Shown: positions 36,008 to 46,433, counted from the first letter of the stretch. The stretch is 64,000 nt of DNA from Roseivirga misakiensis (GCF_001747105.1 NZ_MDGQ01000005.1:1302001-1366000); one strand, 5' to 3'. The notes: generated by a model not told the origin, from the sequence alone. Program-made: numbers and translations.

Positions 36008-37207
36008 TTAGTCCTCTTCGTAAATCACTAAAATGTCTATTTCTCTCATTTCCTTTTTCATCTTAATGCCCATTTTTTTGATGGCATCATGAAATGATTG
36101 AGGATTTTCAGGGTCATAAGAGAAATCAAAAACAAATAGTCCATCAATACCAGTTTCATTGACTACTGGTTTTCCCAAAGTACCTTGATCTTCCAAATAT
36201 TTAGTAAAGTCATCCATCGATGATCTATTGGATATAAACCTATCTCCTCTAGAATTGAGATTTTTAACGTCAGTTCCAGCTTTTTCTAATGGAAAGGGGA
36301 TAGAGTCAATTTTAGAAACAACAATTACTTCCATTTCCTTCTTCTTAGTTTTAGCCTTTATGTCTAATGTAGAAAGTAGTTTTTCTTGAAAGATTTCGTT
36401 TAACCTACCAGCGTCTTCGGGAGCAACCAGAATATCCAAATTATATCGGTTGTCGGTATTCTTCCAGTCCACTTTGGCCTCATCTATTTGTAATTCCAAT
36501 CGAAAAGAACTCATATCAAAGGCCTGACGATACATACCTGTAATCGTGGTATTGTGCATAGAAATGCGTCGCCCGTCTTTATTGTATTTCGTGAACCCAG
36601 GGATGTTTGGGTTATAAGGCTGAATATCGAAGGTTTCTATGGCATCTGCTGGAAGGTTAAAGTAGTCAGCCGCATAATCAAAAGCTGTGTTATCAACCTT
36701 TAGGGGTAAGTCTATTTTCTCCTTGTTAATGACTTTTTTGATAACCTCCTTATTGATATTTGAAGGGTTGGTAATCGCTACTACAGTGCCGTCTACATCT
36801 ATTAACACAGAATGAGGAAGCATCCTATATGGGAAATAATCACTCATTTTATGCTCTCTATCTCGGGCATACATAAAACTATATGGTCTCTTTGCCGCGA
36901 ACCGCTCTAACCTTGCCTTATCCTCAGTACTGACGGCAAGGACTAGTAAATCATCTTTAAACTCCTTTTGTAGAGAATCTAAGTGAGGCATGTTCACAAT
37001 ACACGATCCACACCATGTCGCCCAGAAATCAATTAGAATCACTTTCTTTTTGGGAAAACCATTTGTAGTTTTTCCATTTTTGGGTCCAATCAAATCAACT
37101 TCGAGTTCTTCCAGATGGTCTATATTATCGCCAACCGTAAGTGCTTGGCCTCTGAGCAAACCTGAAACGAGAATAAGTGCGAGAATAATTATGGCTTTAA
37201 GTTTCAT
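36008..37207 (-). CDS. exported TlpA-type thiol-disulfide protein fused to a DUF3738 domain
   Basis: 399 residues. A signal peptide (about 1-21) is followed by a TlpA/thioredoxin domain (about 25-165) with the redox motif WCGSC (Cys 66 and 69) and the Pro loop MLPHSVLI. The C-terminal part (about 190-395) ends in VVNETGIDGLFVFDF, FHDAIKKMGIKM and DILVIYE, the pattern of DUF3738 (TIGR03435-type) proteins. The combination suggests an envelope thiol-redox protein with a ligand or partner-binding tail; the partner is unknown. It is divergent from the histidine kinase gene. Confidence 0.82.
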   Translation of the reverse strand: MKLKAIIILALILVSGLLRGQALTVGDNIDHLEELEVDLIGPKNGKTTNGFPKKKVILIDFWATWCGSCIVNMPHLDSLQKEFKDDLLVLAVSTEDKARLERFAAKRPYSFMYARDREHKMSDYFPYRMLPHSVLIDVDGTVVAITNPSNINKEVIKKVINKEKIDLPLKVDNTAFDYAADYFNLPADAIETFDIQPYNPNIPGFTKYNKDGRRISMHNTTITGMYRQAFDMSSFRLELQIDEAKVDWKNTDNRYNLDILVAPEDAGRLNEIFQEKLLSTLDIKAKTKKKEMEVIVVSKIDSIPFPLEKAGTDVKNLNSRGDRFISNRSSMDDFTKYLEDQGTLGKPVVNETGIDGLFVFDFSYDPENPQSFHDAIKKMGIKMKKEMREIDILVIYEED

Positions 37208-37326
37208 ATCATTTTTTTTAACAAACCTAGCGTACAGCTTTTTTCGGGGTGTTAAACTGAGACTTAACTATTGTAAATGTTTGTTAATGGATTATTGGGA
37301 GCCAAAAAAGCCACATATATTCGATT

Positions 37327-38784
37327 ATGATAAAGAAGCAATCGGTAACCATTCCACTGACTACGATCTCATTGATTAGTATGCTGGCGATTCAGGCTTA
37401 TTTTTTAAAGGCTAACTTTCAAAGTAATAAAACAAGTTTTCAAAATGACGTGAATGCCTCTCTGGAGCTGATCATTGATGATGTAAAGCAAGATTGGGAG
37501 GAACGGCGGTTCGAACTTCATAAGTTCGACTTACTTGATACCAATTTGGTTAAAATTGAATATGATTTTGGGAACGGTATTAACCCATCTGTGAGTCTGG
37601 TAGATCCTATTTCTGGAGATTTATTTTTGAAACACAATTTTATTACAAAATACGATCCTGATACGCTCACGAAGGAGTTTTTATTCAACAAAGCCTTCAA
37701 TAAACTTAAACGCATTGGCAAACAGACGGTATACTTTAGTGTAAATAGGCCGATTGACGACCGCTATGAGAATTATACTGACACCTTATCGGCCAATATC
37801 AGATTGTTAGACAGTCTTTTAGTGGATAATTTTGATAACTACGCCATTCAAGCCGATTATGAATTGGTATTTATTGAGGAAGACAGTACTTATGAGCTTA
37901 ATGATGAAAAAGCGTATATTTCCAACTTTTTCAAATTGAAAGACAGGGGAGATCAGCGTCAGATAGCTGTGCTTATTCCCAAGCCATTTTGGGCCATCGT
38001 GCAAAGATCATCATCGTTGATCGTGGCTTCATTATTCGTTGTGCTACTGGTAGTCTTTAGTTTCTGGTTTTTAACCGACATGATTAAAAAGCAACGTATT
38101 TTGGCTCAAACTAAGGATGACTTTATCGATAATGTGACCCATGAACTCCTCACACCGATTTCAACTTTACATGTGAGTTTGGAGAGCCTCGATCGGTACC
38201 ATGTTCTTGATAATAAGGAGAAAGCCAGAGACTATTTGAAAATATCAAAAATGGAGCTCAGCAGAATCTCGGGCCTTCTGCAAAATGTATTACAAGTCAG
38301 TCTACACAATCCTGGGGTAGTTAGTTTAAAGATGACTAATGTCGATCTGAAAGCCCTCATCAATGAAGTGATCGACTATTACTCAGTAAAAAGCAAAGGG
38401 GAGATTCACTTCAAGGTTGCCCCATTCAGCAATATTGAGGTAAAAGCTGATGTTTATCGATTAAATAATGTCTTCTACAACCTGATCGATAATGCATTAA
38501 AATACTCTAACCGAACTCCTAAAGAGATAGAAATCAATGTCCATACTGGGGATAAAGTAGCAGTGGATGTAAAAGATAATGGCATAGGAATTCCACGAGA
38601 AGATCAAGATAAAATCTTCGAGAAGTTCCATCGCGTGAGCCAAAATGGGGTGCACGATGTCAAAGGAATGGGGATCGGTCTATATCAATCTAAAACCATT
38701 ATGAATAAAATGGGAGGAGATTTAAGGCTGAAAAGTTCATCTGAATCCGGTTCGATTTTTTCAATAGTTTTAAACCCTTGTTAA
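37327..38784 (+). CDS. sensor histidine kinase
   Basis: 485 residues. Two membrane helices (about 8-27 and 230-253) bracket a periplasmic sensor region. The HisKA H-box is FIDNVTHELLTPIST with the phospho-acceptor His at 272, followed by HATPase boxes NNVFYNLIDNALKYS, DNGIGIP and GMGIGLYQSK. It probably autophosphorylates and passes phosphate to the OmpR-type regulator 9 bases downstream. The sensor domain has no recognisable fold, and the signal is unknown. Confidence 0.93.
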   Translation: MIKKQSVTIPLTTISLISMLAIQAYFLKANFQSNKTSFQNDVNASLELIIDDVKQDWEERRFELHKFDLLDTNLVKIEYDFGNGINPSVSLVDPISGDLFLKHNFITKYDPDTLTKEFLFNKAFNKLKRIGKQTVYFSVNRPIDDRYENYTDTLSANIRLLDSLLVDNFDNYAIQADYELVFIEEDSTYELNDEKAYISNFFKLKDRGDQRQIAVLIPKPFWAIVQRSSSLIVASLFVVLLVVFSFWFLTDMIKKQRILAQTKDDFIDNVTHELLTPISTLHVSLESLDRYHVLDNKEKARDYLKISKMELSRISGLLQNVLQVSLHNPGVVSLKMTNVDLKALINEVIDYYSVKSKGEIHFKVAPFSNIEVKADVYRLNNVFYNLIDNALKYSNRTPKEIEINVHTGDKVAVDVKDNGIGIPREDQDKIFEKFHRVSQNGVHDVKGMGIGLYQSKTIMNKMGGDLRLKSSSESGSIFSIVLNPC

Positions 38785-38793
38785 GTACCACCA

Positions 38794-39483
38794 ATGTCTA
38801 AAATATTATTAGTTGAAGATGAGCTTTCCCTAGCTATGTTGGTGAAAGATAATTTGGAAGAACAGGGGTACCAAGTTACCCATGTTACTGATGGACAATC
38901 GGCCATTGAAAGATTCAACTTGGAAACACCAGATCTCATCATTTTAGATGTGATGATGCCTAAGGTGAATGGTTATGATGTAGCAAAGGCGATAAGAACA
39001 ACCAACAAGAATGTCCCTATCATCTTTTTAACTGCTAAGGTTCAAGTCAAAGACGTAATCGAAGGATTTGAGTCTGGAGGGAACGATTATCTCAGAAAGC
39101 CTTTCAGTATCCAAGAATTACTCATTCGTATGAAAGTGATGTTGAGTGAAACACGATTACTAACGAATGAAATAAAGACTGAAGACAAAGTATTTTACCT
39201 AGGAAGCTTCGTTTTTGATAGCCGAAAATTTACCCTAGAAAATGGAAGCAATGTCCGAAGCTTAACGGCTAAGGAATCTCATTTACTTCAGGCGCTCTGT
39301 ATGCAACAAAACCAAACGGTCACAAAAGAGTCATTATTATTAGCGGTTTGGGGCGATGACTCCTTTTTCAACTCACGCAGTCTTGACGTTTTTATCTCTA
39401 GACTTAGAAAGTACCTTAAAGACGAACCCAGGCTTAGCATCTTGAATATAAGAGGGGTAGGATATAAGTTTATCGTCGATTAA
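38794..39483 (+). CDS. OmpR/PhoB-family response regulator
   Basis: 229 residues. The receiver domain has Asp 9/Glu 10 and phospho-acceptor Asp 52 (ILDVMMP), the conserved T/S in FLTAK and Lys in YLRKPF. The C-terminal winged helix of OmpR type carries LTAKESHLLQALC, then SRSLDVFISRLRKYLKDEPRLSILNIRGVGYKF. It pairs with the kinase gene directly upstream. Possible targets include its own operon and the divergent TlpA-type gene. Confidence 0.95.
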   Translation: MSKILLVEDELSLAMLVKDNLEEQGYQVTHVTDGQSAIERFNLETPDLIILDVMMPKVNGYDVAKAIRTTNKNVPIIFLTAKVQVKDVIEGFESGGNDYLRKPFSIQELLIRMKVMLSETRLLTNEIKTEDKVFYLGSFVFDSRKFTLENGSNVRSLTAKESHLLQALCMQQNQTVTKESLLLAVWGDDSFFNSRSLDVFISRLRKYLKDEPRLSILNIRGVGYKFIVD

Positions 39484-39670
39484 AGGCCGAGATAGCGCCA
39501 ATAGAAATCGATTGTATTCTTAGCTTAAGAGTGTAGATGGGCTTCCTGTAATAATCTGATTAACAGCATGATACATTCTTAATTATTCAATCGGAGATTG
39601 TACTCACACCAAAAATAAATTAAATCAGCTCAAACTGTGTCGATAAGTTTATCTATTGAATATCCAAAAT

Positions 39671-41344
39671 ATGGAGTTGAATAGATACAGCAAAAGACTA
39701 ACCCAAGATCCAACACAGCCCGCATCGCAGGCCATGCTATATGGTATTGGCCTAACAGAAGCTGATATGCAAAAGGCTCAAGTGGGCATTGTTAGTACAG
39801 GCTATGAAGGCAATACTTGTAACATGCACCTAAACGATCTCGCAAAAGAAGTCAAAAAAGGAGTCGTTGCGGCCGATCTAGTGGGTTTGATATATAATAC
39901 CATAGGCGTTAGTGATGGCATATCTAACGGGACAGAAGGAATGCGCTATTCGCTCGTTTCTAGAGAAATAATTGCAGATTCGATCGAAGCTGTTGCAGGA
40001 GCCCATTATTACGATGGCTTGGTAACCGTAGTCGGCTGCGACAAGAATATGCCGGGCGCTCTAATGGCGATGGGAAGGCTAAATAGACCCTCGTTAATGG
40101 TTTATGGTGGCACTATCGCCTCAGGATGCTATAAAGGGAAAAAGCTCAATATCGTTTCGTCTTTTGAGGCTTTGGGTGAAAAGTTTGCTGGAAATATATC
40201 GGATGAGGATTACCAAGGGATTATCAAGAACTCGTGTCCAGGTGCAGGCGCATGTGGTGGAATGTATACGGCTAATACCATGTCATCGGCTATTGAAGCA
40301 TTAGGCATGTCATTGCCTTATAGTGCCTCAAACCCAGCGATAAGTCTTGATAAAGAAGAAGAATGTGCCAAAGTAGGGCGTGCGGTTCGAAAACTACTTG
40401 AGCTCGATTTAAAACCGAGAGATATACTCACAAAGAAATCCTTCGAAAATGCCATCAGGCTGATCATAGTCCTCGGTGGTTCTACCAACGCAGTAATGCA
40501 CCTAATCGCGATAGCCAAAAGTGTAGACATCGATCTTAGCCTAAAAGACTTTCAAACGCTTTCTGATAACACTCCATTTCTGGCCGATCTAAAACCAAGT
40601 GGCCAATATTTGATGGAAGATTTACATGAAGCAGGTGGCGCCCCAGCCGTTATGCGCTTCATGCTCGACCATGATATGCTTCATGGGGAATGTATGACCG
40701 TTACAGGGGAAACCATAGCCGAAAACCTATCCACAGTAGACCCAATTAACCTAGAAACTAAGCTGCTTAGGCCCATAGATCAGCCGATTAAACCCACTGG
40801 TCACTTACAAATGCTATTTGGAAATCTTGCCTCCGAAGGCTCCGTTGCTAAAATTACAGGTAAAGAAGGTGAGCGTTTCGAGGGAAAAGCTATCGTATTC
40901 GATGATGAATTTTCTGCCATTGAAGGAATTGGCAGTGGTGCTGTAAAACCGGGGCACGTGATCGTAATTCGGTACGAAGGCCCAAAAGGAGCCCCAGGAA
41001 TGCCAGAAATGCTCAAGCCTACAGCTGCAATTATGGGAGCAGGTTTAGGTAAATCCGTAGCACTGATAACTGATGGACGCTTTTCTGGAGGAAGTCATGG
41101 TTTTGTTGTCGGTCATGTAACCCCAGAAGCTCAGGCAGGTGGAGTCATCGCACTGGTTGAAAACAATGATCCAATCATTATCGATGCAGTGAACAACGAA
41201 ATCACGTTGGGAGTATCAGAAGAAGTACTCAAAAAGAGAAAGGCACTTTGGAAACGCCCCGCTTTAAAAGTGAAAGCTGGCGTTTTAAAAAAGTATGCTA
41301 AGAATGTATCCTCCGCTTCGGAAGGTTGTGTAACGGATAATTAA
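39671..41344 (+). CDS. ilvD: dihydroxy-acid dehydratase
   Basis: 557 residues from the ATG at 39671, preferred because [25 protein letters not shown] is the usual start in relatives; an in-frame TTG at 39656 would add five residues. Iron-sulfur cysteines are present at 50 (GNTCNM), 123 (GCDKNMPG) and 195 ([11 protein letters not shown] contains 189 and 195), and [20 protein letters not shown] is intact. It dehydrates dihydroxy-isovalerate and dihydroxy-methylvalerate. First gene of the ilvDBNC block; ilvB follows after 7 bases. Confidence 0.96.
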   Translation: MELNRYSKRLTQDPTQPASQAMLYGIGLTEADMQKAQVGIVSTGYEGNTCNMHLNDLAKEVKKGVVAADLVGLIYNTIGVSDGISNGTEGMRYSLVSREIIADSIEAVAGAHYYDGLVTVVGCDKNMPGALMAMGRLNRPSLMVYGGTIASGCYKGKKLNIVSSFEALGEKFAGNISDEDYQGIIKNSCPGAGACGGMYTANTMSSAIEALGMSLPYSASNPAISLDKEEECAKVGRAVRKLLELDLKPRDILTKKSFENAIRLIIVLGGSTNAVMHLIAIAKSVDIDLSLKDFQTLSDNTPFLADLKPSGQYLMEDLHEAGGAPAVMRFMLDHDMLHGECMTVTGETIAENLSTVDPINLETKLLRPIDQPIKPTGHLQMLFGNLASEGSVAKITGKEGERFEGKAIVFDDEFSAIEGIGSGAVKPGHVIVIRYEGPKGAPGMPEMLKPTAAIMGAGLGKSVALITDGRFSGGSHGFVVGHVTPEAQAGGVIALVENNDPIIIDAVNNEITLGVSEEVLKKRKALWKRPALKVKAGVLKKYAKNVSSASEGCVTDN

Positions 41345-41351
41345 GGAAGAT

Positions 41352-43073
41352 ATGGAATCAGTGCTTACCCCATTAGTATCTACTAAAGAAAAGACCTCAG
41401 GTGCCAAAGCTCTTATAAAGTCGCTCATAGCCGAAAAAGTAAACATAGTTTTTGGTTACCCTGGTGGAGCTATTATGCCAGTTTATGATGCCCTATTTGA
41501 TTTTCAGACCGAGGTACATCATGTGCTCACGCGGCATGAACAAGGTGCTGTACATGCAGCACAGGGGTTTGCTCGCGCAACAGGAGAAGTCGGGGTAGTT
41601 TTGGCCACTTCAGGACCTGGCGCAACTAACCTGATTACAGGCATAGCGGATGCAATGGTCGATTCCACACCGTTAGTTTGCATTACTGGACAGGTAGGCT
41701 CCCAGTTACTGGGATCAGATGCATTTCAAGAAACTGATATCATCAGTATTTCAATGCCTGTGACCAAATGGAATTTTCAAGTAACAAAGGCAGAAGAATT
41801 ACCAGAAGCTATAGCGAAGGCGTTTTACATTGCAAAATCAGGTAGACCTGGCCCGGTTCTTATAGACATTACTAAGGATGCTCAATTTCAAGACTTTGAA
41901 TTTAGCTATTCACCTTGCCGTACCATAAGAAGTTATCAGCCGATCCCTAGTCTCAATTTGAATCAGGTCAAAGCTGCTGCAGATTTAATTAATCTAGCAC
42001 AAAAACCATTCGTCCTTTTTGGGCAAGGCGTCATTCTAGGTAATGCTGAACAAGAGTTTAAAAGTTTTATCGAAAAAACCGGAATACCGGCTGCTTGGAC
42101 CATTTTAGGACTATCCGCCTTACCAACTGAGCACCCATTGAATGTAGGTATGCTAGGTATGCACGGTAATTATGGCCCGAATAAACTAACCAATGAATGT
42201 GACGTGCTGATCGCAATCGGCATGCGGTTCGATGATCGAGTAACAGGCAACTTGGAGAAATATGCGAAGCAAGCAAGAATTATCCATTTAGATATTGATC
42301 CAGCGGAGATTAATAAAAATGTAAAAGTTGAAATACCGGTACTCGGCGATTGTAAAGAGACACTTTCAGAACTAACAAAACACGTTCTGTTAAAAAGTCA
42401 TCGCGAGTGGCTGGAGAAATTTAGAGTATTGAATGCCATCGAAGCGGAGCAAGTCGTAAAAGACGAGTTATCACCTGTGGAGGGACCGTTGAAAATGGGA
42501 GAGGTTGTCGATCAAATCAATCAAATTACTGATGGTGACGCCGTTTTAGTAACGGATGTAGGGCAGCACCAAATGATGGCCTGTCGTTACACTAGATTCA
42601 ATCAGTCGAAAAGTAACATTACTTCTGGTGGGTTGGGGACAATGGGATTTTGTTTACCAGCGGCTATTGGGGCTAAACTTGGTGCACCTTCGCGAGAGGT
42701 TATTGCAGTGATAGGTGATGGTGGTTTTCAAATGACCATTCAAGAGCTAGGTACCGTTTTCCAGACCCAAGCCGCCATAAAGATTGTTATTCTTAATAAC
42801 AACTTTTTAGGAATGGTTCGGCAGTGGCAACAACTGTTTTTCGATAAGCGCTACTCTAGTACTGAACTTATGAACCCCGATTTTATCAAAATAGGCGAGG
42901 GGTACGGTATCAAAGGAGCCACCGTTGAAAAGCGAGAAGACTTATCGAACGCATTGAAGGCAATGTTCGCTCACGAAGGGAGCTATTTGCTTGAGGTGAA
43001 AGTAGGAAAAGAGGATAACGTGTTTCCAATGGTGCCTTCTGGTGCATCAGTATCAGATATAAGACTTGCCTAA
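41352..43073 (+). CDS. ilvB: acetolactate synthase, large (catalytic) subunit
   Basis: 573 residues. The TPP-enzyme layout is complete: pyrimidine-binding domain with the catalytic Glu (TRHEQGAVHAAQGFARATG), a central FAD-binding domain, and the PP domain with GDGGFQMTIQELGT and ILNNNFLGMVRQWQ. It joins two pyruvates, or pyruvate and 2-oxobutyrate. The small subunit gene overlaps or abuts its stop, implying coupled translation. Confidence 0.96.
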   Translation: MESVLTPLVSTKEKTSGAKALIKSLIAEKVNIVFGYPGGAIMPVYDALFDFQTEVHHVLTRHEQGAVHAAQGFARATGEVGVVLATSGPGATNLITGIADAMVDSTPLVCITGQVGSQLLGSDAFQETDIISISMPVTKWNFQVTKAEELPEAIAKAFYIAKSGRPGPVLIDITKDAQFQDFEFSYSPCRTIRSYQPIPSLNLNQVKAAADLINLAQKPFVLFGQGVILGNAEQEFKSFIEKTGIPAAWTILGLSALPTEHPLNVGMLGMHGNYGPNKLTNECDVLIAIGMRFDDRVTGNLEKYAKQARIIHLDIDPAEINKNVKVEIPVLGDCKETLSELTKHVLLKSHREWLEKFRVLNAIEAEQVVKDELSPVEGPLKMGEVVDQINQITDGDAVLVTDVGQHQMMACRYTRFNQSKSNITSGGLGTMGFCLPAAIGAKLGAPSREVIAVIGDGGFQMTIQELGTVFQTQAAIKIVILNNNFLGMVRQWQQLFFDKRYSSTELMNPDFIKIGEGYGIKGATVEKREDLSNALKAMFAHEGSYLLEVKVGKEDNVFPMVPSGASVSDIRLA

Positions 43074-43074
43074 C

Positions 43075-43581
43075 GTGATCCAGTCATTTACCATATCGAT
43101 ATTTTCCGAAAACAGCATTGGTTTACTGCATAGAATTACGTCTATTTTTACTAAAAGACATTTGAGTATTGAGAGTCTAAACACCTCAGAATCAGAACAA
43201 GAAAGCGTTTTTCGATTTACAGTGGTAGTGAAGGCCGAGGAAGAGCTCGTTCAGAAAATCGTCAAACAAATCGAGAAGCAAGTCGAAGTTATTCAAGCAG
43301 TCTATCATCTCGATGAAGAGACAGTTTTTCAAGAGATAGCGCTTTATAAACTATCTACTGAGAAGGCTTCAGAAAATAATTTGGTCGAAAGACTAATCCG
43401 CGATTCTCATGCGCGTATTCTCTCCATGGAGCCGGAATATATGATTATCGAGAAAACAGGGCATAAAGAAGAAACACAGGAGTTGCTGGAGTTTTTAAGA
43501 CCTCTGGGTTTGAAGGAATTTGTACGGTCGGGCAGAGTATCTGTAATCCGACCAAAAATAGAATTACAGAAAGAAAGATAA
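43075..43581 (+). CDS. ilvN: acetolactate synthase, small (regulatory) subunit
   Basis: 168 residues from the GTG at 43075, which follows the ilvB stop by one base. A TTG at 43066 overlapping ilvB is also possible and would add three residues. An N-terminal ACT domain (QSFTISIFSENSIGLLHRITSIFTKRHLSIESLNTS) and the C-terminal domain (YMIIEKTGHKEETQELLEFLRPLGLKEFVRSG) are complete. The ACT domain normally binds valine for feedback control of IlvB. Confidence 0.92.
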   Translation: MIQSFTISIFSENSIGLLHRITSIFTKRHLSIESLNTSESEQESVFRFTVVVKAEEELVQKIVKQIEKQVEVIQAVYHLDEETVFQEIALYKLSTEKASENNLVERLIRDSHARILSMEPEYMIIEKTGHKEETQELLEFLRPLGLKEFVRSGRVSVIRPKIELQKER

Positions 43582-43599
43582 ACTTTTAAACAGCATATT

Positions 43600-44673
43600 A
43601 TGGCTTTAATCAACTTTGGTGGAGTAGAAGAAAATGTCATCACAAGAGATGAATTTCCACTAGCAAAAGCACAAGAAGTATTGGCAAATGAGACCGTGGC
43701 CATCATAGGTTATGGGGTACAAGGTCCAGGCCAGTCATTGAATTTACAGGACAACGGCATTAAGGTCATTGTAGGGCAGCGACAAGAATCCAAGACGTGG
43801 GATAAAGCGATCGCGGATGGTTGGGAGCCAGGCATAAGCCTTTTTCCGATTGAAGAAGCGCTGGAAAGAGCATCAATTATTTGTTATCTGCTTTCAGATG
43901 CTGCTCAAATTCAATTATGGCCAGTAGTCAAGAAGCATTTGACTGCAGGTAAGATGCTTTACTTTTCACATGGTTTTGGAGTGGCATACGCTGAAAAAAC
44001 GGGTATTATACCACCAGCAGATGTTGACGTGGCATTAGTAGCACCGAAGGGATCGGGTACAAGTTTGCGGAGATTATTTTTAGAGGGGAAAGGCCTGAAT
44101 TCATCTTTTGCTATCCATCAAGATGCTACAGGAAAAGCTAAGGACAGAATTGTAGCATTAGGCATTGGTGTTGGTTCTGGCTATTTGTTTGAAACGACAT
44201 TTATTAAAGAAGTTACCTCTGACCTTACAGGTGAGCGAGGTACGCTTATGGGGGCTATTCAAGGCCTTTTTATGGCACAATATGAAGTTTTAAGAGCCAA
44301 TGGTCATTCTCCGTCGGAAGCTTTCAATGAAACAGTGGAGGAAGCTACGCAATCCTTGTATCCACTTGTAGCTGAAAATGGAATGGACTGGATGTACGCT
44401 AATTGCTCTACTACAGCACAACGAGGAGCCCTAGATTGGAAGGATAAATTTCATGCAGCTACAAAACCTGTTTTTGAAGAATTATATGCTTCAGTAGTGG
44501 CGGGCACAGAGGCACAAAGGAGTATTGATTCCAATTCACAGACAGACTACCGGGAGAAACTTCAGGAAGAACTGGACGAACTGCATAACTCTGAAATGTG
44601 GAGGGCTGGAAAAGCTGTAAGAGCCTTAAGGCCGGAAAATGCGCCTGAAATCAAAGAAAAAGAACTGGTGTAA
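43600..44673 (+). CDS. ilvC: ketol-acid reductoisomerase (class I)
   Basis: 357 residues. Rossmann GYGVQGPGQ (37-45), cofactor loop VGQRQESKTW, SHGFGVAYAE, VAPKGSGTSLRRLFLEG, and the knotted C-terminal domain with metal-binding DLTGERGTLMGAIQG and EEATQSLYPLVAENG. It performs the isomerisation-reduction step after acetolactate synthase. It is last in the ilv block, followed by a hairpin shared with the convergent gene. Confidence 0.95.
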   Translation: MALINFGGVEENVITRDEFPLAKAQEVLANETVAIIGYGVQGPGQSLNLQDNGIKVIVGQRQESKTWDKAIADGWEPGISLFPIEEALERASIICYLLSDAAQIQLWPVVKKHLTAGKMLYFSHGFGVAYAEKTGIIPPADVDVALVAPKGSGTSLRRLFLEGKGLNSSFAIHQDATGKAKDRIVALGIGVGSGYLFETTFIKEVTSDLTGERGTLMGAIQGLFMAQYEVLRANGHSPSEAFNETVEEATQSLYPLVAENGMDWMYANCSTTAQRGALDWKDKFHAATKPVFEELYASVVAGTEAQRSIDSNSQTDYREKLQEELDELHNSEMWRAGKAVRALRPENAPEIKEKELV

Positions 44674-44680
44674 TGCTGAA

Positions 44681-44716
44681 ACCAAATACCGAAAAGATTT
44701 AAAATCGGTATTTGGT
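44681..44716. terminator. hairpin between ilvC and the convergent gene
   Basis: ACCAAATACCGA (44681-44692) and TCGGTATTTGGT (44705-44716): perfect 12-bp stem, 12-base loop, no clear T-tract. Its last base is the first base of the convergent gene's stop codon. It may act on both strands. Confidence 0.6.
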
Positions 44717-46260
44717 CATCGCAAAGCCTTAAACTTTTCCTTGACCACTTCTTTTACTGGACGACCTTCAATTCTGCTTTGGAGGTAAGAAAGAATATCG
44801 AGATAGAGGAAAGGGCGACGCTCATATAGGTCTTCATTTAGCTTTTCTAGACGACTGTGAAGTTGTATAAACTCACTTTTTAACTCACTGGGCTTGATTT
44901 TTCCCGTTTTCCGGAGGAATTGGATGATTTCACGCTGCACAGCCTGTTGATCATTCATTCTACCGATAAACTGAAAGGTGGACTTGATTTGATATTCTAG
45001 TTGAAAGTCTTGCCCATCTTCAAAGTGAGCGATTAGATTCAGGATTCTCGCAAAGCAGTGAATGTCTTCTCTCAGCTTTACATCTTTGAAGTAAACGATT
45101 TGATTTAAGTAGAATATCGTTTTCCTGTAATTATCATTTCCAAAGTAGAGGGAAGCAAATTTGTAGTAAAACATTAACACCCTTTCTGGGTCGATTTTAC
45201 CTTCATAAAGTTTCAACTTCTCCAAGATTTCTGGAATAAGATCAATCCCTTTTTCGAATTGACCTTCCATAAAGCATTTATTGATTTTCGATATGTATAA
45301 AAACTTAAAAATCAGTACTTCAGAGTTTAAGTCCTTTACAATCTGTTTATCTTGGCTTAAGGCTTCCACTTCATCTAAAACGATACAGAATTGAGTATAA
45401 TATTGTAATTGAAATAATGCTGCTAATAAGTTTCTGTAACCCTTAATAAACAATACCGGCTGCTTTTTAGCCATGTCTTCATCGGCCTTAAAAAGTTCGA
45501 CCCAAGCCTTCGCATGTTTGTAGGCATTAGGAAAGTTTTGGGTGATTTTATTAAACCACACATGAGCCTGATGGTAATAAAGTTTCTCGTAAAAGGAGAG
45601 CCCATCGACGCTTGTTATGGGTAAGTTTTCGTCGAAATAGGTTCGAACTTCTTCAAAGGCCGTTTTTGTTTTTGCATATCCGTTTTTAAGAAATAGGCTG
45701 TATAAGTTGAGCGATAAGTTGGAAAGCTGATTAGCCGAATTGACCCGATTAGCCGTTGTATTGACCTCAATGGTAAGTTCTTCGGCTCTATTCTCTATAC
45801 TCCTAGTGATATACTCTGATTCAATGAGCTTTTCGAATTCCAACACTTCCAGGGCGATGGTAAAATGCTTGGTTTCTTGAGCCATCACCTTGGTTTTACC
45901 CAGCATCTTAAGTGCCTGCTTATAAAAGCCTTTGTTATACAAGACTTTAGCATGGTCCATGTTTTCTCTAAGCTGGATATCTATGTTTTGACCAATATGA
46001 TAGTGCCGAAGACTAGCTAATATTTGCCGATATAAGTGTGCTTTTTGATTCGAAAATTGACTCTTTTTTATGCTCGAAACACGCTTTAAAATATTTTGAT
46101 CATCGTAAGATTTAATGCTATCCATAGCATCGAAGAGCTTTACAAACTTCAGATCATCTGCATTTCCACTTCTTTTAACAAACAAGCGAAAGTGTCTTTT
46201 CTCCGTCTGATTCAGAGATTTTATAAGGTCAAATAATGGATCGCTTTTAATGTTTGCCAT
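44716..46260 (-). CDS. helical-repeat (TPR-like) protein of unknown function
   Basis: 514 residues, almost wholly alpha-helical, with paired amphipathic helices of about 34-40 residues (for example YNKGFYKQALKMLGKTKVMAQE and YRKTIFYLNQIVYFKDVKLREDI) that resemble divergent TPRs. No catalytic motif, signal peptide or membrane segment. It opens with SDPLFDLIKSLNQTEKRHFRLFVKR, a segment I recognise from unannotated Bacteroidota proteins. It sits between ilvC and leuA on the opposite strand. Confidence 0.75.
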   Translation of the reverse strand: MANIKSDPLFDLIKSLNQTEKRHFRLFVKRSGNADDLKFVKLFDAMDSIKSYDDQNILKRVSSIKKSQFSNQKAHLYRQILASLRHYHIGQNIDIQLRENMDHAKVLYNKGFYKQALKMLGKTKVMAQETKHFTIALEVLEFEKLIESEYITRSIENRAEELTIEVNTTANRVNSANQLSNLSLNLYSLFLKNGYAKTKTAFEEVRTYFDENLPITSVDGLSFYEKLYYHQAHVWFNKITQNFPNAYKHAKAWVELFKADEDMAKKQPVLFIKGYRNLLAALFQLQYYTQFCIVLDEVEALSQDKQIVKDLNSEVLIFKFLYISKINKCFMEGQFEKGIDLIPEILEKLKLYEGKIDPERVLMFYYKFASLYFGNDNYRKTIFYLNQIVYFKDVKLREDIHCFARILNLIAHFEDGQDFQLEYQIKSTFQFIGRMNDQQAVQREIIQFLRKTGKIKPSELKSEFIQLHSRLEKLNEDLYERRPFLYLDILSYLQSRIEGRPVKEVVKEKFKALR

Positions 46261-46433
46261 TGTAAAGTGAAACTACGTAAGTAACTGATTAATAATGGTT
46301 TGAAAAATGAAAAGCCTGTTTTAGAAATAGTATAAGAATCAAGTTCTCATATGGTATCAATTCTGGGTCAGTCTAAATTCAATTATTCTGTAAAAAGCGA
46401 TTATAGAAATACTGAAGACTGATCAAATAAACG

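Noticed and set aside
36990-37379. 129-residue plus-strand frame
   Set aside because: It is antisense to the start of the TlpA-type gene and overlaps the kinase start in another frame; the product is low in plausibility.
39484-39670. Leader peptide or T-box before ilvD
   Set aside because: Only four-codon frames (MGFL, MIHS) occur, and no T-box core motif or terminator hairpin was seen.
46360-46431. 23-residue frame before leuA as a leucine attenuation leader
   Set aside because: It has one Val, one Ile and one Leu only, with no run of regulatory codons and no clear terminator/antiterminator pair.
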